This document shows, in pieces, positions 1 through 12,800 of a stretch of DNA of 64,000 bases. A model generated the notes under the pieces. That model made no database searches. It worked only from the letters and a program-made list of their open reading frames with translations, and had not been told where the DNA came from. Numbering within the stretch: position 1 is the stretch's first letter; each line of letters opens with the position of its first letter. A program made the position numbers and the translations under genes. The stretch comes from Paracentrotus lividus (lineage: Eukaryota > Echinodermata > Echinoidea > Camarodonta > Echinidae): contig CALNVZ010003434.1 of assembly GCA_940671915.1 (NCBI GenBank), positions 28,054,288-28,118,287 on the forward strand. Reading direction: 5' to 3'.

Positions 1-1734
1 GTCTCCATGTAATATGCTACTACAATAGCAAATGATAGTATGAACAATTCAAATCTTTCAAAAATCTCTTTCCTTATTTTTTAAAACAATATTCTTCCAA
101 CACTATCTGGAGAAAACATGACCCAACAAGGGAACTTGAGCCAATATTATAAAAATTGTTGGAATCAGTAAGGCTATAGCCTAATATTTAGAATCTATCT
201 AGGACTAGCCTATGAGCATTCTATTATAGATATTTTTTAATTATTTACTCGTTTTTTTTTTTTTTGTTTTTCTTTTAATTTTAATGTAGCAGTTCATCCC
301 AAGGCTCTAATAATTACATCTCAAATAATTTGAATAATTTCACCTATTCTTCTTCAGCTTATCGATATCAAAAGCCATTCTTTGCCCCTAATGTGTTGGA
401 CCGATTAGGGAACCTTATCACAAATCTAAATATCTTTGATATTTAGAAGGCTACTTCTTATTTTGATTATTTAAATGTTTAGACTTTTTACAGAAATCAT
501 TCTACTTCTAATGCACTCGACACAAATAGATCTGAGACATAAAAGTTTAATTTTTCTTCCAAACAAAATTGTTATAATAAAATGAAATCTTGAAAGTATC
601 ACTTGCATTTTTGTCCATAAAGTGCAAACGTCCTGGTTCTTTTTTAAACCCCGTCCCGTTAAAAAAAGACATTAATTTAATTGAGCCTTCGATCCTTTTT
701 TTGTTTTAATTTTATGCCCTGATAAATCGGCCACACAAATCAGTAAAACTTGTTGGCAACCTAAACTGTCATTTTGGCCAACCTAAAAAAATAAAACTTG
801 ATGTATTGGTTGCTTCCTATCGCTTTTGTTCATTACCCCAACCAAGGATTGAAATAAGTTAGCCGAGAAGCCCTGCATCACTGGAGATAATTAATTGAAT
901 GAAATCATGAGAGAATTTATCATTTAACCATATTAATTTATCGTTTTCCTTTCTCCTAATGGGTATAAATACGCCCAATTTTCACTCGAGAGCAACGTAA
1001 ATTAAGGCGTTAAACAAGTTTCATGGTAGCTAACAAATTCAAATCGGAGGTCAACAACAGAAAAATGATAAGCTAAGCTGGTCTACCAATAGCACAAAAT
1101 AATGGAGACAATACTAGGTGAAGACAAACATATGGTGCAATACCTCCTTTGACACTTTGAACTTGGGCTATTTTTGAAATTTCTAAAAGTTTGAGGGCGC
1201 CCCTCCGCAAAATGTGAACGCGCTGTCGAAAATTTTTTTTTTGCCAAATCTCTAAGCTATGAAAAGTCCAATCAAGTTTGTAACTATAAATCAGATGATA
1301 TGCTCTTCTTGACCATAAATATTTCTGTCTCATGACTTCTAACATGCCTTCAAAATTTCCATTTTTCATCTAAAGCCATTTTCAGAGGCCTCTTGCCGCG
1401 ATAACGCAAGGTCGCATTCGCCATTCGCGCCATTGTACATTCATTTGGTAGAGCACATAAAGTTCTTTCATTTTGGAAAGAAGGAGTGCCTAATCTGTCA
1501 AATTGAAGATACTGCAGCTTCCCAAAAGTGGCACATTTTTACAAAGCCCAACTCTCTGACTGTGCATTGGTTGCTAAGAAGGCCTGTATCTTAGCAACCA
1601 AATGACCTTGGGGCAAAATATTTGAGAATTCTCCGTCAGACACTTGGGCGAGTATTTGGTGCGAATTTGAGCAAAATCAAAAGGGGTCGGGTGGCAAAAT
1701 GCCAAAAAATTGGTTGATTTGATGTGGATTGACC
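1..1734. other. non-coding stretch, no gene recognised
   Basis: AT-rich sequence with only short chance ORFs and no splice-flanked coding similarity that I recognise. The stretch around 1570-1740, with an inverted pair ggttgctaaga / cttagcaacc, leads directly into the first repeat unit and may be the outer part of the element that follows. The missing 5' exons of the mitofusin at 7811 were looked for here and not seen. Confidence 0.5.
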
Positions 1735-2815
1735 CTAATAAATGACATGTGGTACTGAAATTTGGTACACAGATGTATTTTGACATTCTGAATTCAAATA
1801 TTGCCGGCCCCCATCGATCCGATCACTCAGTCGGCCGCCATCTTGGATTTCAAAATGGCCGCCATGAAAATCACTAAATATGCCTAACTTGGGTTATAAA
1901 TGACATGTGGTACTGAAATTTGGTACACAAATGTATTTTGACATCCTGAATTGGAATATTGTCAGCCCCCATCGATTTGACCCCTCAGTCGGCCGCCATC
2001 TTGAATTTCAAAATGGCTGCCATGAAAATCATAGGTATACCTAACTTGAGTTGTAATAGACATGTGGTGCTGAAATTTGGTACACAGATGTACTTTGACA
2101 CCCTGAATTCAAATATTGCCGGCCCCCATCGATCCGATCATTCAGTCGGCCTCCATCTTGGGTTTCAAAATGGCCACCATGAAAATAACTGAATATGCCT
2201 AACTTGGGTTATAAATGACATGTGGTACTGAAATTTGGTACACAAATGTATTTTGACATTCTGAATTCAAATATTAAGCTGCTGGCCCCCATTGATCCGA
2301 TCACTCAGTAGGCCGCCATCTTGGATTTCAAAATGGCCGCCATGAAAATCACTAAATATGCCTAACTTGGGTTATAAATGACATGTGGTACTGAAATTTG
2401 GTACACAAAAAATTAATGTATTTTGACATCCTGAAATGGAATATTGTCAGCCCCCATCGATTTGACCCCTCAGTCGGCCGCCATCTTGAATTTCAAAATG
2501 GCCGCCATGAAAATCATAGGTATACCTAACTTGAGTTTTTATAGACATGTGGTGCTGAAATTTGGGACACAGATGTACTTTGACACCCTGAATTCAAATA
2601 TTGCCGGCCCCCATCGATCCGATCACTCAGTCGGCCTCCATCTTGGATTTCAAAATGGCCACCATGAAAATAACTGTATATGCCTAACTTGGGTTATAAA
2701 TGACATATATGTGGTATTGAAATTTCATATGCAAAGGTATTTTGACATCCTGAATTCAAATATCGCCAGTCCCAATTGATTCAACTACTCAGTCGGCCGC
2801 CATCTGAATCAGATT
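1735..2815 (+). repeat. tandem array of ~158-bp units, higher-order period ~485 bp
   Basis: Seven copies of a ~156-165-bp unit. Each carries an anchor like GGCCGCCATCTTGGATTTCA, seen near 1833, 1989, 2148, 2310, 2475, 2633 and 2785, plus a block like GACATGTGGTACTGAAATTT. Three unit variants alternate in the order A-B-C-A-B-C: B has GATTTGACCCCTCAG, and C has GGCCTCCATCTTG with ACCATGAAAATAAC. Near-identity therefore recurs every ~485 bp rather than every ~158 bp. The last unit is truncated at ~2800. ORFs across it are by-products of the repeat. The same unit lies in opposite orientation at 4180-5390. Confidence 0.9.
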
Positions 2816-4179
2816 CGCTATACCTGGATGTTCAACAGATTAAACCTAAAGCTTCCGGCACAACTTGCATATCACCAGTGCCTCCTGCATGGTTATCGGA
2901 TATACTATCTTAGATTACTCCGTTGCACCACTACGTTAGTAGCCTATAAGCCATTGCTGCCGATCACGCCAATAATCTATAGAATCAATGCCTAAATAAC
3001 TTGACCACAGTAATTGGCACACCCAAATTGGTAACATCTCAACGACGTATCATTTGATTGTCCCGACATTAAATATAGTATGACTGTCCATACAATTATG
3101 AAACATAATCTACCCAATATTAGCACAATTACGACACCATGAATTCTAAAATGACGACATGTATAGGCCCTACTTACTTTTATGTATATTTTTATATTCA
3201 TTAATTCCGAGTGTAAATTCTCATTTAATCAATTATCTTTCCAGCAACAATAAATACATAGATACATATAAAAGCAAAAATAATTACTTAAATAATCATT
3301 CAAATAAGAATAATTTCCCACATATTGAGCTATAGTAAAATTGTTATAAATAGACATTTCATTAAATAGTCAACGTATTTTAAACGAATACATGAAATAA
3401 GGTCATTTACTGATTTGATTAATTAATATATTATAACAATAATACTAATTGTTCATTGCAACACATACTTATTGCCCTTTTAAAATGATAACAACATGAT
3501 AAATAGTGTAGTTAAGAACCTCTATTAAAACGCATTGTATAATATCTTTTCTCCTTTAAATGATATACATTCATAAAATAACAGTTACTTGTGTTTAATT
3601 AACTTGACATTTCTACTTCAAGGAGACTACAAGTTGATTAATTACTTTGTTCTCCAAAAACATGGAATAAAAAAGCGTACTTACCAGCATAAAAAGGGTG
3701 TACTTTGAAGAAACCTTGATTTACACACATGCTACTTCAGATCCAGGTTGTGTTGCTATGGCTTTATGACTTTTATCCAATCACACGTATAGAGGGGAAT
3801 ATCCATAATTACTCAATCCTATTCTTGATTGAGACTGTTTACACTGTTATTGTTATCAAATTTGGCTCTGAAGTTGTTGTTAGGAGTTTACCTATTTTTT
3901 TATAATTAACAGAGAAAATGGCATTGCAAAGGTTTATTATGTGGAACCGATATCAACTTGGCTCAATGACTGAAAATAGGGATTTCCAATGAATCAAGAT
4001 TTGCTGCCATCTTGGAATTCCACATGGCAGCCAACGCTTTAGTTAAAGCTCCTGAGGCTGGATTTGTGGAATTTAGGATTTTCAAGATAAAATACTGTAT
4101 AGCAAAAACACACATTGCCACATGTATTTCAACATGCAAGGTAGGGATCATAAAAATAACTCCAAGTAGCGGCCATGTT
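2816..4179. other. spacer between the two inverted arrays
   Basis: AT-rich unique-looking sequence with no convincing ORF. From ~3960 to 4180 there are strongly decayed fragments of the array unit (for example GCTGCCATCTTGGAATTCC near 4008), so the right-hand array probably began further left before decay. No transposase or reverse transcriptase similarity was recognised. Confidence 0.6.
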
Positions 4180-5390
4180 AGAAATCGATGATGGCAGCCA
4201 GATTGAGCGATGAGCATTCGGACCGATTGGGCCGCGATATTTTAATTTACGGATGCTCAAATACCACTATGTACAATTTTAGTGCCATATGTCAATTAGA
4301 ACTCAAGTTAGGCACATCGATGATTACATGGGGGGCCGTCTTGAAAATTAAGATGGCGGCTGACTTAGTGATCAGATCGTATGGGGGCCTGTTATAATAT
4401 TCGAATCAGGATGTCAAAATACATCTGTGTACCAAATTTCAGTACCACATGTCATATAACCCAAGTTAGGCATATATGCGTTCTGCGGCCACTTTGAAAT
4501 TCAAGATGGCGGCCAACTGAGTGATCGGATCTGATGGGGGCCGGTAAATTTGAATCCGAATGTCAAAATTAACTGTGTACCAAATTTCAGTACCACATGT
4601 CATTTATAACCCAAGTTAGGCATATGCAGTGATTTTTTGGCGGCCATTTTGAAATTCAAGATGGCGGCCGACTGAATGATCGGATCGATGGGGCAGGTAA
4701 TATTTGAATCCAGAATGTTCAAAATACCAATATGTACCAAATTTCAGTGCCATATGTCAATTAGAACTCAAGTTAGCATATTCAGTGCTTTTTCATGGCG
4801 GCCATTTTGAAATCCAAGATGGCGGCTGACTGGGTGATCGGATTGATGGGGGCCGGCAATATTTTGAATGCAGAATGTCAAAATACATATTGTGTACCAA
4901 ATTTCAGTACCACATGTCATTTATTAGCCAAGTTAGGCATATTCAGTTACATGCTTATTCATGGCGGCCATTTTGGAATTCAAGATGGCGGCCGACCAGT
5001 GTCGGACAAGGTGGGGGCCGCAATATTTGAATTCAGGGTGTCGAAGTACATCTGTGTACCAAATTTCAGTACCACATGTCAATTACAACTCAAGTTATGC
5101 ACATCAATGGTTTTCATGGCGGCCATCTTGGATTTAAGATGGCGGCCGACTGAGTGGTCAAATCGATGGGGGCTGGCAATATTTGAATTCAGGATGTCAA
5201 AATACATCTTTGTACCAAATTTCAGTGCCACATGCCACTTAGAAACTCAAGTAAGGGAGTTTTAATGGTTTTCATGACGGCCATCTTGGATTTCAAAATG
5301 GCGGCCGATCGAGTGGTCGGATCGCTGGGGCCGGCAATTTTGAAATCAGCGTCTAAAATACCTCTATGTGCCAAATTCACACTTTCTACC
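4180..5390 (-). repeat. inverted tandem array of the same ~158-bp unit
   Basis: About eight units related to 1735-2815 but in reverse complement, anchored by AAGATGGCGGCCGACTGAGT-type blocks near 4190, 4351, 4505, 4661, 4815, 4985, 5135 and 5295. Each is followed by the complement of the GTACCAAATTTCAGTACCACATG block. Units are more diverged than in the left array. Two oppositely oriented arrays around a ~1.4-kb centre are the architecture of foldback transposons whose terminal inverted repeats are built of tandem repeats. Similarity of the arms fades at ~1735 and ~5390, and no target duplication was recognised outside them. Confidence 0.85.
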
Positions 5391-7810
5391 GGAAGTGAAC
5401 ATCTATGCGTCCTTATCTTACAGACTAAATAGTCCGCAGGGGCGATGGACTGCGGTTGTCTATAGATGAATTTGGTTTGGGTGATGTTTTGTCTTATGGC
5501 TGCCATGGCTGGGGGCTTCAAGTATGCGTAACAATGGAAATGTACATATATACAGTCTCGGGTTACACCCAAATAACTCCGAGAAACCTATCGCCGGGTC
5601 TGCCTAATTTGCATAAAGAAAACAAGTTTTGCACGGAAAAACCGCTACAATTTGTCTAGGGCGAACTGCGATATCTCGCCTTTAAAACCACCAAATGAAA
5701 CAAATCCAACGACTATTTAACAATAAGAGTCATTTTAACCTCTCATGATGTTAATTATGGTTGAAATCAGTTATAAATTGTGAAAAATAGGCCTTTTCGG
5801 GAGCACCCAAAAAAAAAACAGAAATCGGTAAAAAAGTTGATTATTTTCACCTTTCTTGAAATTGCCCAAGAACGAAACTTTGATATGATACAAAGCATAT
5901 CATATCGAAATACTGTACGAAATATCTTTTCATAATATGTGTCCACCGTTATGTCGGGAAAAATCCGTATCAAAGTCATTCAAAAAAAACCCTCCATCAA
6001 GTTACATTGTGGTCCACACACTGTGGTTCGTGATGTAGGCATATTTTGACCGCTATAGTATAGCCCACGAAAAAATATTCCGCTCTTTCCCAGCCGTCAA
6101 TTGCAAGAAAACGTTGAAATCGAGCAATGAAAATTACAAATGTCAATATAGAACTAATTCATGGAAAAATAATTGAGGATTATAACACAAATGTAGTGGT
6201 TTACTGTCCTTAAAACTTGCAGTAGGGTCATCGCAGCAGGTTTCTCATGGATATTGGCGAGTGTTTTTCGGCAAACCCGGAAGTGAGGTGCGGAAATGCG
6301 CATGCGCAAAAGAGCGGTTTGTCGCTGATAGATGCAGTTTCCAGCGTTTTTCCAGCGAACTACTCAACATTTGAAGGAAGATTTAGACAAAACTACTGAT
6401 TGCCCAAACACCAAAATGCGCAGGAAGTGAGACTGGTGTGTACTGTACAGTATCATGTCTTTTGTTTTCGTTTTCATTTCGTCCCAGACTTGTGTCGGGA
6501 AAAAATGAAACCCCTCTCGAAAAACAGAAATATACCCGTATTTCCAAAAATACACAACCATTTTCAATGATATTTGATATGGTGCTTAATATTATCATTC
6601 TTTAAGTTCTCTGAGAGTATCATGAACTTTGGTGATCAAGAAAGAGAGATATAAGCAGGTGAATTTTGGACGATTTTTGCTCTACACTCAGCGCACGGCT
6701 TCCGTAGCCGTTACGAATTCAAAAGCTTTTACGACTTTACGAGCATATAATTGGGGTCTGCCCCCGGGACTGTATATGTGCATACATACGCGCACACCTA
6801 GCTCATTGCGGATTGGCTGATAGCCCATTGGAAGCCCCTAGCTATGGCCGCTGTAAGTTACATTGCTCTGAAGTCAGATTGGTCTATAGTCCACAGGGCC
6901 GATGAACCTTTTTGCTTATAGACATTGTGACCTGGGTGTAAGGACATCGTGACCTAGTGTCCTAGGGTTAGGTTTAGGGCATACATCGAATGCAATCCTA
7001 TTGTATTGTGACATGGTGTCCTGGGGTCATCATGACCGGGTATTTGCCCTGCTGTCTCTCGGCCCTGCCATCTGTCGGGCTGTAACCGTTTACTTTCATG
7101 TACAAGCCAATAGTTTGGCACACACATGGGCAATTCTGTAAAGTAAACCTCCTTTATAAATGACCTTTCTGAAATTATATGTCTTTGCTTTCCATTTGAT
7201 ATAAAATGATGTTAAGTTTTCATATTATCATGTCATGATAAATCATGAAAAGGATTGACGACTGAGAAAAATTGGGGTTGGATATGCAAAAAGGATGATT
7301 ATTTCTTGGAATTGCCCAGATATATTTACAATGCTTTTGCAATTGGTTTACTCTACTTGCTGTTATTTTCACGCGATTAATTTTTGACGCTGAGCTGCCT
7401 TAAAACATGTTTTGAGGTTCTTAAATCCATGCTGCCAGAACATGAGTATGCAATTAAACCCATACAGAACATGCATAAGAAAGCCTGCCCATACATTCAT
7501 GTGTTTTTAAATTCGCGTCTGCCGATCCCTGCGCGAAATATTGATTGTCATTTACGAATAGAGATATTTTATATTAATATTATATTTCATCAAACATGAT
7601 AAATAATTCACCAAATAAGGATCGTCAGCAATCTGCTTTGACATAACATACTCCCATGGGGCACTTAAATTTGCAATGTTTTGTATTACATGATTAAGAA
7701 GTTATAAGAAATCAATATTCCTGTTTTTACCGTCTTTCTTTTAAAATTGATTAATAAACCATTATTGAATTGAATTGAACTGAACTGTTATGTATTTGGA
7801 ATGTTTTCAG
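5391..7810. other. non-coding stretch before the first mitofusin exon in the window
   Basis: No gene recognised. Around 7735-7795 a run of ttgaattgaattgaactgaac follows AATAAACCATTATTG. This is the kind of pentanucleotide tail left by 3' ends of CR1/L2-like LINEs; I give that low weight. The mitofusin N-terminal exons, which should encode helices preceding the G1 motif, were not recognised here, so they probably lie upstream of the window. Confidence 0.45.
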
Positions 7811-9782
7811 GACAAGTAACGGTAAGAGTACAGTGATCAATGCCATGTTACGAGGCAAGGTGCTGCCCTCGGGTATCGGCCATACTACAGACTGCTTTCT
7901 CTGTGTAGAGGGATGCGAGGGGCAGGAAGGATATCTCGTCAGACAAAACAGCTCAGAGAAAATGAGTATGACTGTAAGTACTTAGATGATTATTCTTTTT
8001 ATTTTGGGTATATGAAGTGCAATACCAAGCAACATACACTTCAGACATTAATCAATAGTAAATAATAAATAAATAACAATAATAATAGCTCTTCATACCA
8101 AAAAAAAATCTATGGGGATAGTACCAAGTAAGTCAATGAAATTGGTTTATGCCTTCCCAAATCATGCCAAACATCTCTTTTGTAATAAAACCTAAAAGTA
8201 AACTAATGTATCAAATTATTTGTTTACTGGTACATGTACTTTGAAACTAGTAAGAGATACAGAAAGCAATAAAAATCATTTAAGGTGCTATTATTATCTC
8301 ATTTAATTTTTTAATTCCATGACTATTGCTACGGCAAGAAATTGCTTTGCTGCAAATTCCATATACATTTGTAGATTAATCGAATGGCCCACTTCAAAAC
8401 TGGGCTTAACATTATGCCCTGTCCTAAACCTAACCCTCAATATATCATAACACCCCATTACTACCCTAATCCTAACCTACACCTATACAAAACAAGGGTT
8501 GGAGCAAATGGTGTGTCACCCATTTTTTTACCTCTTTGTCAGGATAATTTACACTTAACACTCCATTAACTAGTACAACCTCTATCGATAGTTAATGGTT
8601 GAAAACCTGTTTTCTTTCATCTCAATGTAGTCTGTGAGTCAGTTGGCCCATGCATTGGCAGGAGAGCGTGATCATGACGATTGTCATCAGAGCAGCATTC
8701 TTCACATCTTCTGGCCCAGGACACAATGTCATCTCCTCATGAATGATGTGGTCCTTCTTGACAGGTAAGAATTGTTTCCTGATGGACTAGAGGGCCAAAC
8801 TTTTGCAAATGTGATCCGCCGCCTCAAAGCCAACAATAAGTCGCAAGAAAACAACTGAGAAAATAGAATGAGAAGTATTATTTTCTGCATAGGAAAGCAT
8901 CATGATTAGCTCTTCTCTCAATTGGTATTTAGATTTGTTGTACTTTAGGAAACAACAAGTGTTTGGTATCATTGGAAAGCTTTGAATCTCTAGTTCCTTA
9001 ACCCGTTGTGTACTGAGCCCGCATATATGCGGACTGACAAAATAGAAAACATCCCTCGTGTTGATTGTTTATGTCACTAATTATAGCCTGAAATATATGA
9101 AAACTTTAAATAATTCAAATTATTGACATTGATATATTAATATGTGTTTTTGTTTCACCTTTAAATGAAAACAATTTGTTGCCACCATGCTTGACAACCA
9201 CGAGTCATTCGACTTTGTAAAAAGTTCTCGGTATTCCACGGGTTAAAACACAGAAAGCTCAAATATGAATTTTGGCTATTTATTGGTGGTTTTGAGGTGG
9301 TTCTCATAGTGCACAAGTGAGCTTAATTCATTGCAATCAGCTGTGGCATTGCTCTTACAGCATTCCAGAGTAAATTTATTGAGAAAGGTACCTTTACCTG
9401 TTACAGAAAGAGATCTAGACCAACAATAAATTTCTTGGGCATACAACCCATGAACATCCTTATCTAAATCAGTGTGGCCCCAGATACTTAGTATGATGAT
9501 CAAAATATAGAAGACAATGATAGACAATTAACTACGTCAACCCTAACAAGGCCGGGGTATTTTGGGAGATTGTACGGCTTGGGGGGGGGAGGCTTCACAG
9601 GATATTTTCTGGGATCTTATTTTTGGGTAAATAAAGATGTTATTATTGTGATTAAGTTAGGATTATATTGTGATTATGTTGTGACAATAAATCCTTAAAT
9701 AACAAGTAACCCACCACATCTCTCTTCTCCACCTCTTTCTCTCACAATCTTACACTCACCATTAACCCGCCCATTTGTTCTC

Positions 9783-9833
<51 letters not shown>

Positions 9834-12800
9834 ACACCTTCTCTCTGTCTTTTTACCTTATTACAGTCCTGGAATAGATGTAGAGCAAGATTTAGATGAA
9901 TGGATCAACGACCACTGTATGGATGCTGATGTATTTGTCCTGGTGTTAAATGCAGAGTCCACGCTTATGAGAACAGTAAGAAGAATTGTCATCTTTCTTT
10001 GTAGAAATACATTTGTATTGCTGTTTTATAGTGGTTGTTTTCATACAGTTTTCAATGTATTTGTTTTAATCTGCATTTTATCCTGGATGAAAAGCTGGCA
10101 TGTTGTAGCTCATTTTGACAACAAACATCTAATTTGTAACCAAAATTGAGGAAAGGTTGTTCCTCCAGATTTGGCCTACATGTATGTTGCCATAGAAGAT
10201 ACTGTATCAAATCAAATCTACATTACCTTTCATGTTGAAAATATGCTCATGGGTTGAATTAGTTTGTAATTAACTGCAGTGAACAGGTAGTTTTACTTTC
10301 TTTATCCAAATTGTTTTGCAGGAGAAGAGTTTCTTTCACAAAGTGAGTCAGAAACTCTCCAAGCCCAACATCTTTATCCTGAATAATAGATGGGATGCCT
10401 CAGCCAATGAACCAGAGTACATGGAAGCAGTAAGTACCAAAAAAAATACCAATCTCCTATTGGTCGATTAAATGATTGTTAGAAGGATATATCAGAAATA
10501 GGCGCGAAAAGAAATTCTGCTGAATATTGCTGTAATATCTCTTTCAATTTCACATTGTTATAGTATTGTAAAATTTGATATATTGTAATTATGGAAATTG
10601 CACTATCATTGTAAATATGAAAAGATTGAAAGAGGAATATTAAATAAATAAATAAATAAATAAGTAGTCTTATATTATATTGCTCTGCATGCAAAAAAAG
10701 ATATGTGTGTGAACTCTTTATGATTTTCTTTTCATGAATTGTGTCAAATTCATATGTGTTTGTACGAGCAGGATGTTGTAACTATAAAATTGGGTGATTT
10801 GTCAATTAGTCGATCTGCTCTCGCTTTAATATTCAGTTAAGCAGCAGTTCATGTCATATTTTGGTTTGACGTTCATCGTAGGCTGTTGTCCGTCAATGAG
10901 CCGACAAAATATTGTGCATGCACAAACATTTCTGGTTTCCTTGAAAGATATTAACTGTTAAAATTCAACATCATTTCAGTAAGTGTGAGAGCCACATAAT
11001 TGATAAACAAAAGAAGAATCATTTTTTTATCCGTCCAGGAAACCATTAACCTTCTTATGTCTGTAAAAGCCTCTCTTTCATTCCTATTTGTCTTTTTTTT
11101 TTCTATTCCAGGTAAAGAAGCAGCATTTAGATAGAGATATCAAATTCTTAGTGGAAGAACTCAAAGTTGTAAATGAGGCACAAGCAAAGGACAGAGTATT
11201 CTTTGTTTCTGCAAAGGAAGCACTCAACTCTAGGATACCCAAGACGATGTCCACTCCTGATGCAAGTGAGTTCAATTTTAGGATTTTGGTAGTTAATACT
11301 GTGTATGATTTGGGTTAAATATAGACACCATCTACTGTGTTAATTCATGTCTTCTTCATAACATTTTGTAATTAAAAAAAACCTTTCATTGAGAATCTTC
11401 AGGCCCGATGCATTTGCTGGTTTTGGAATTTATGTGATGCCATTTTATGACAAGTGTGGCAGGGCCAACTTATTTGAAAGTTTTTAGCTTTAAGGGGAAG
11501 GGGCCCTCAACTTTAGAATACTAGTACCCTTGACAATTCAAAATTCAGATTAGGCACTGTTAGTCTGTAATCATGGTCCAATTTGAGTGAAATCTGTGCT
11601 CTGTAACATAGTGTTGTGATGAATTGCAAAGCGATAATAGACAATCAGGATCCTTGTAGAATAAATTTCTTGCATGAAATGTTCACTGTGCACCAATCAG
11701 AATGGTGGTTTCAAATTTGCAATTGGTCATAATGATTTAATGTTATAGGGCACTGGTCTTACAGTATTCCAGGTGCTTTTAGTGAGTCTTTGAAATTCAA
11801 TCTCTTTGATGATCAATTCCTGACACGAATTGATTGGTAACTGCAGACCTGGGTGGGTGAACATGTTGTTCTTGGGTGCTATACTAATAACATGCTTTAC
11901 AATGTACCGCAAGAACTGATCACCAGTCGTTCGTAGAGTAATCATAATTTACGAATGACTTGGTGAAACACAGCCTTTTACCTAATATGAAACCTTATCG
12001 CAACTTTAACCCTAAATCTGAGACAAAATTGTTCTCGGAGCAAAAGTCAGCACAGTGAATCAGGATAAGCAAAGGAGCTTGATTAAGTTATGCCGAGAAG
12101 TCAATAACTAACAACCGGACATGATAGCGCAATCGGTTAGAGCGCCCGTAAAAAGGTAGCCTTTCTTGCTTTCATGAACGGGAGGTCTTGAGTTCGAAAC
12201 CCGGCCGAGTAATACCAAAGACTTACAAAAATGGTACCTAAAGTTGCCTTTTAACAAGGAGCTTGGGGGTAATGATTACATCATGCAGGGCCCGCTGGGA
12301 GAACCGTTGTCAGAACTGAAGTGGCTACCCTGGGTAAATAAAACGATATTATTATTATTATTAACCCCATGACCAAGAGATGTGATGAATAAAATAGGTT
12401 TATTCTCCGCTCTATTTTCATTGCATTTCAGATCCAGTGGTTGAGGGTTACCAGGCTAGGTTGTTTGAATTTGAGAACTTTGAGAGAAAGTTTGAGGTGA
12501 GTTCACATCTTTTGCACCAAACCATTTAGAAATATATGTAAAATATCGGTGAAAATATCACCATTTTACACTTACTTAGAGATAAACTTGGGTTGTGGCA
12601 ACGAAGAAAAATAATGTCCCAGGCAGAGAATCCAAAAATGTTTATATACTAAATGAGTAGAACTGAAAATAAATGATAAATGTCAAAAGATTTTTGGAGA
12701 AAATACATTATAGCAAAGTTATGGGCAAATAAAGACACTTTGGTTGGGCCATCAGCCATGTGGTCACCTCACACAGCCGTGCAGTAAATATGTGTTAAGC

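Noticed and set aside
1959-2779. Two near-identical ORFs starting MSAPIDLTPQSAA
   Set aside because: They arise from the ~485-bp higher-order repeat and have no independent coding signal.
12116-12205. A functional tRNA gene
   Set aside because: A- and B-box-like sequences exist, but no proper acceptor stem or anticodon arm, and a SINE body with ATT tail follows.
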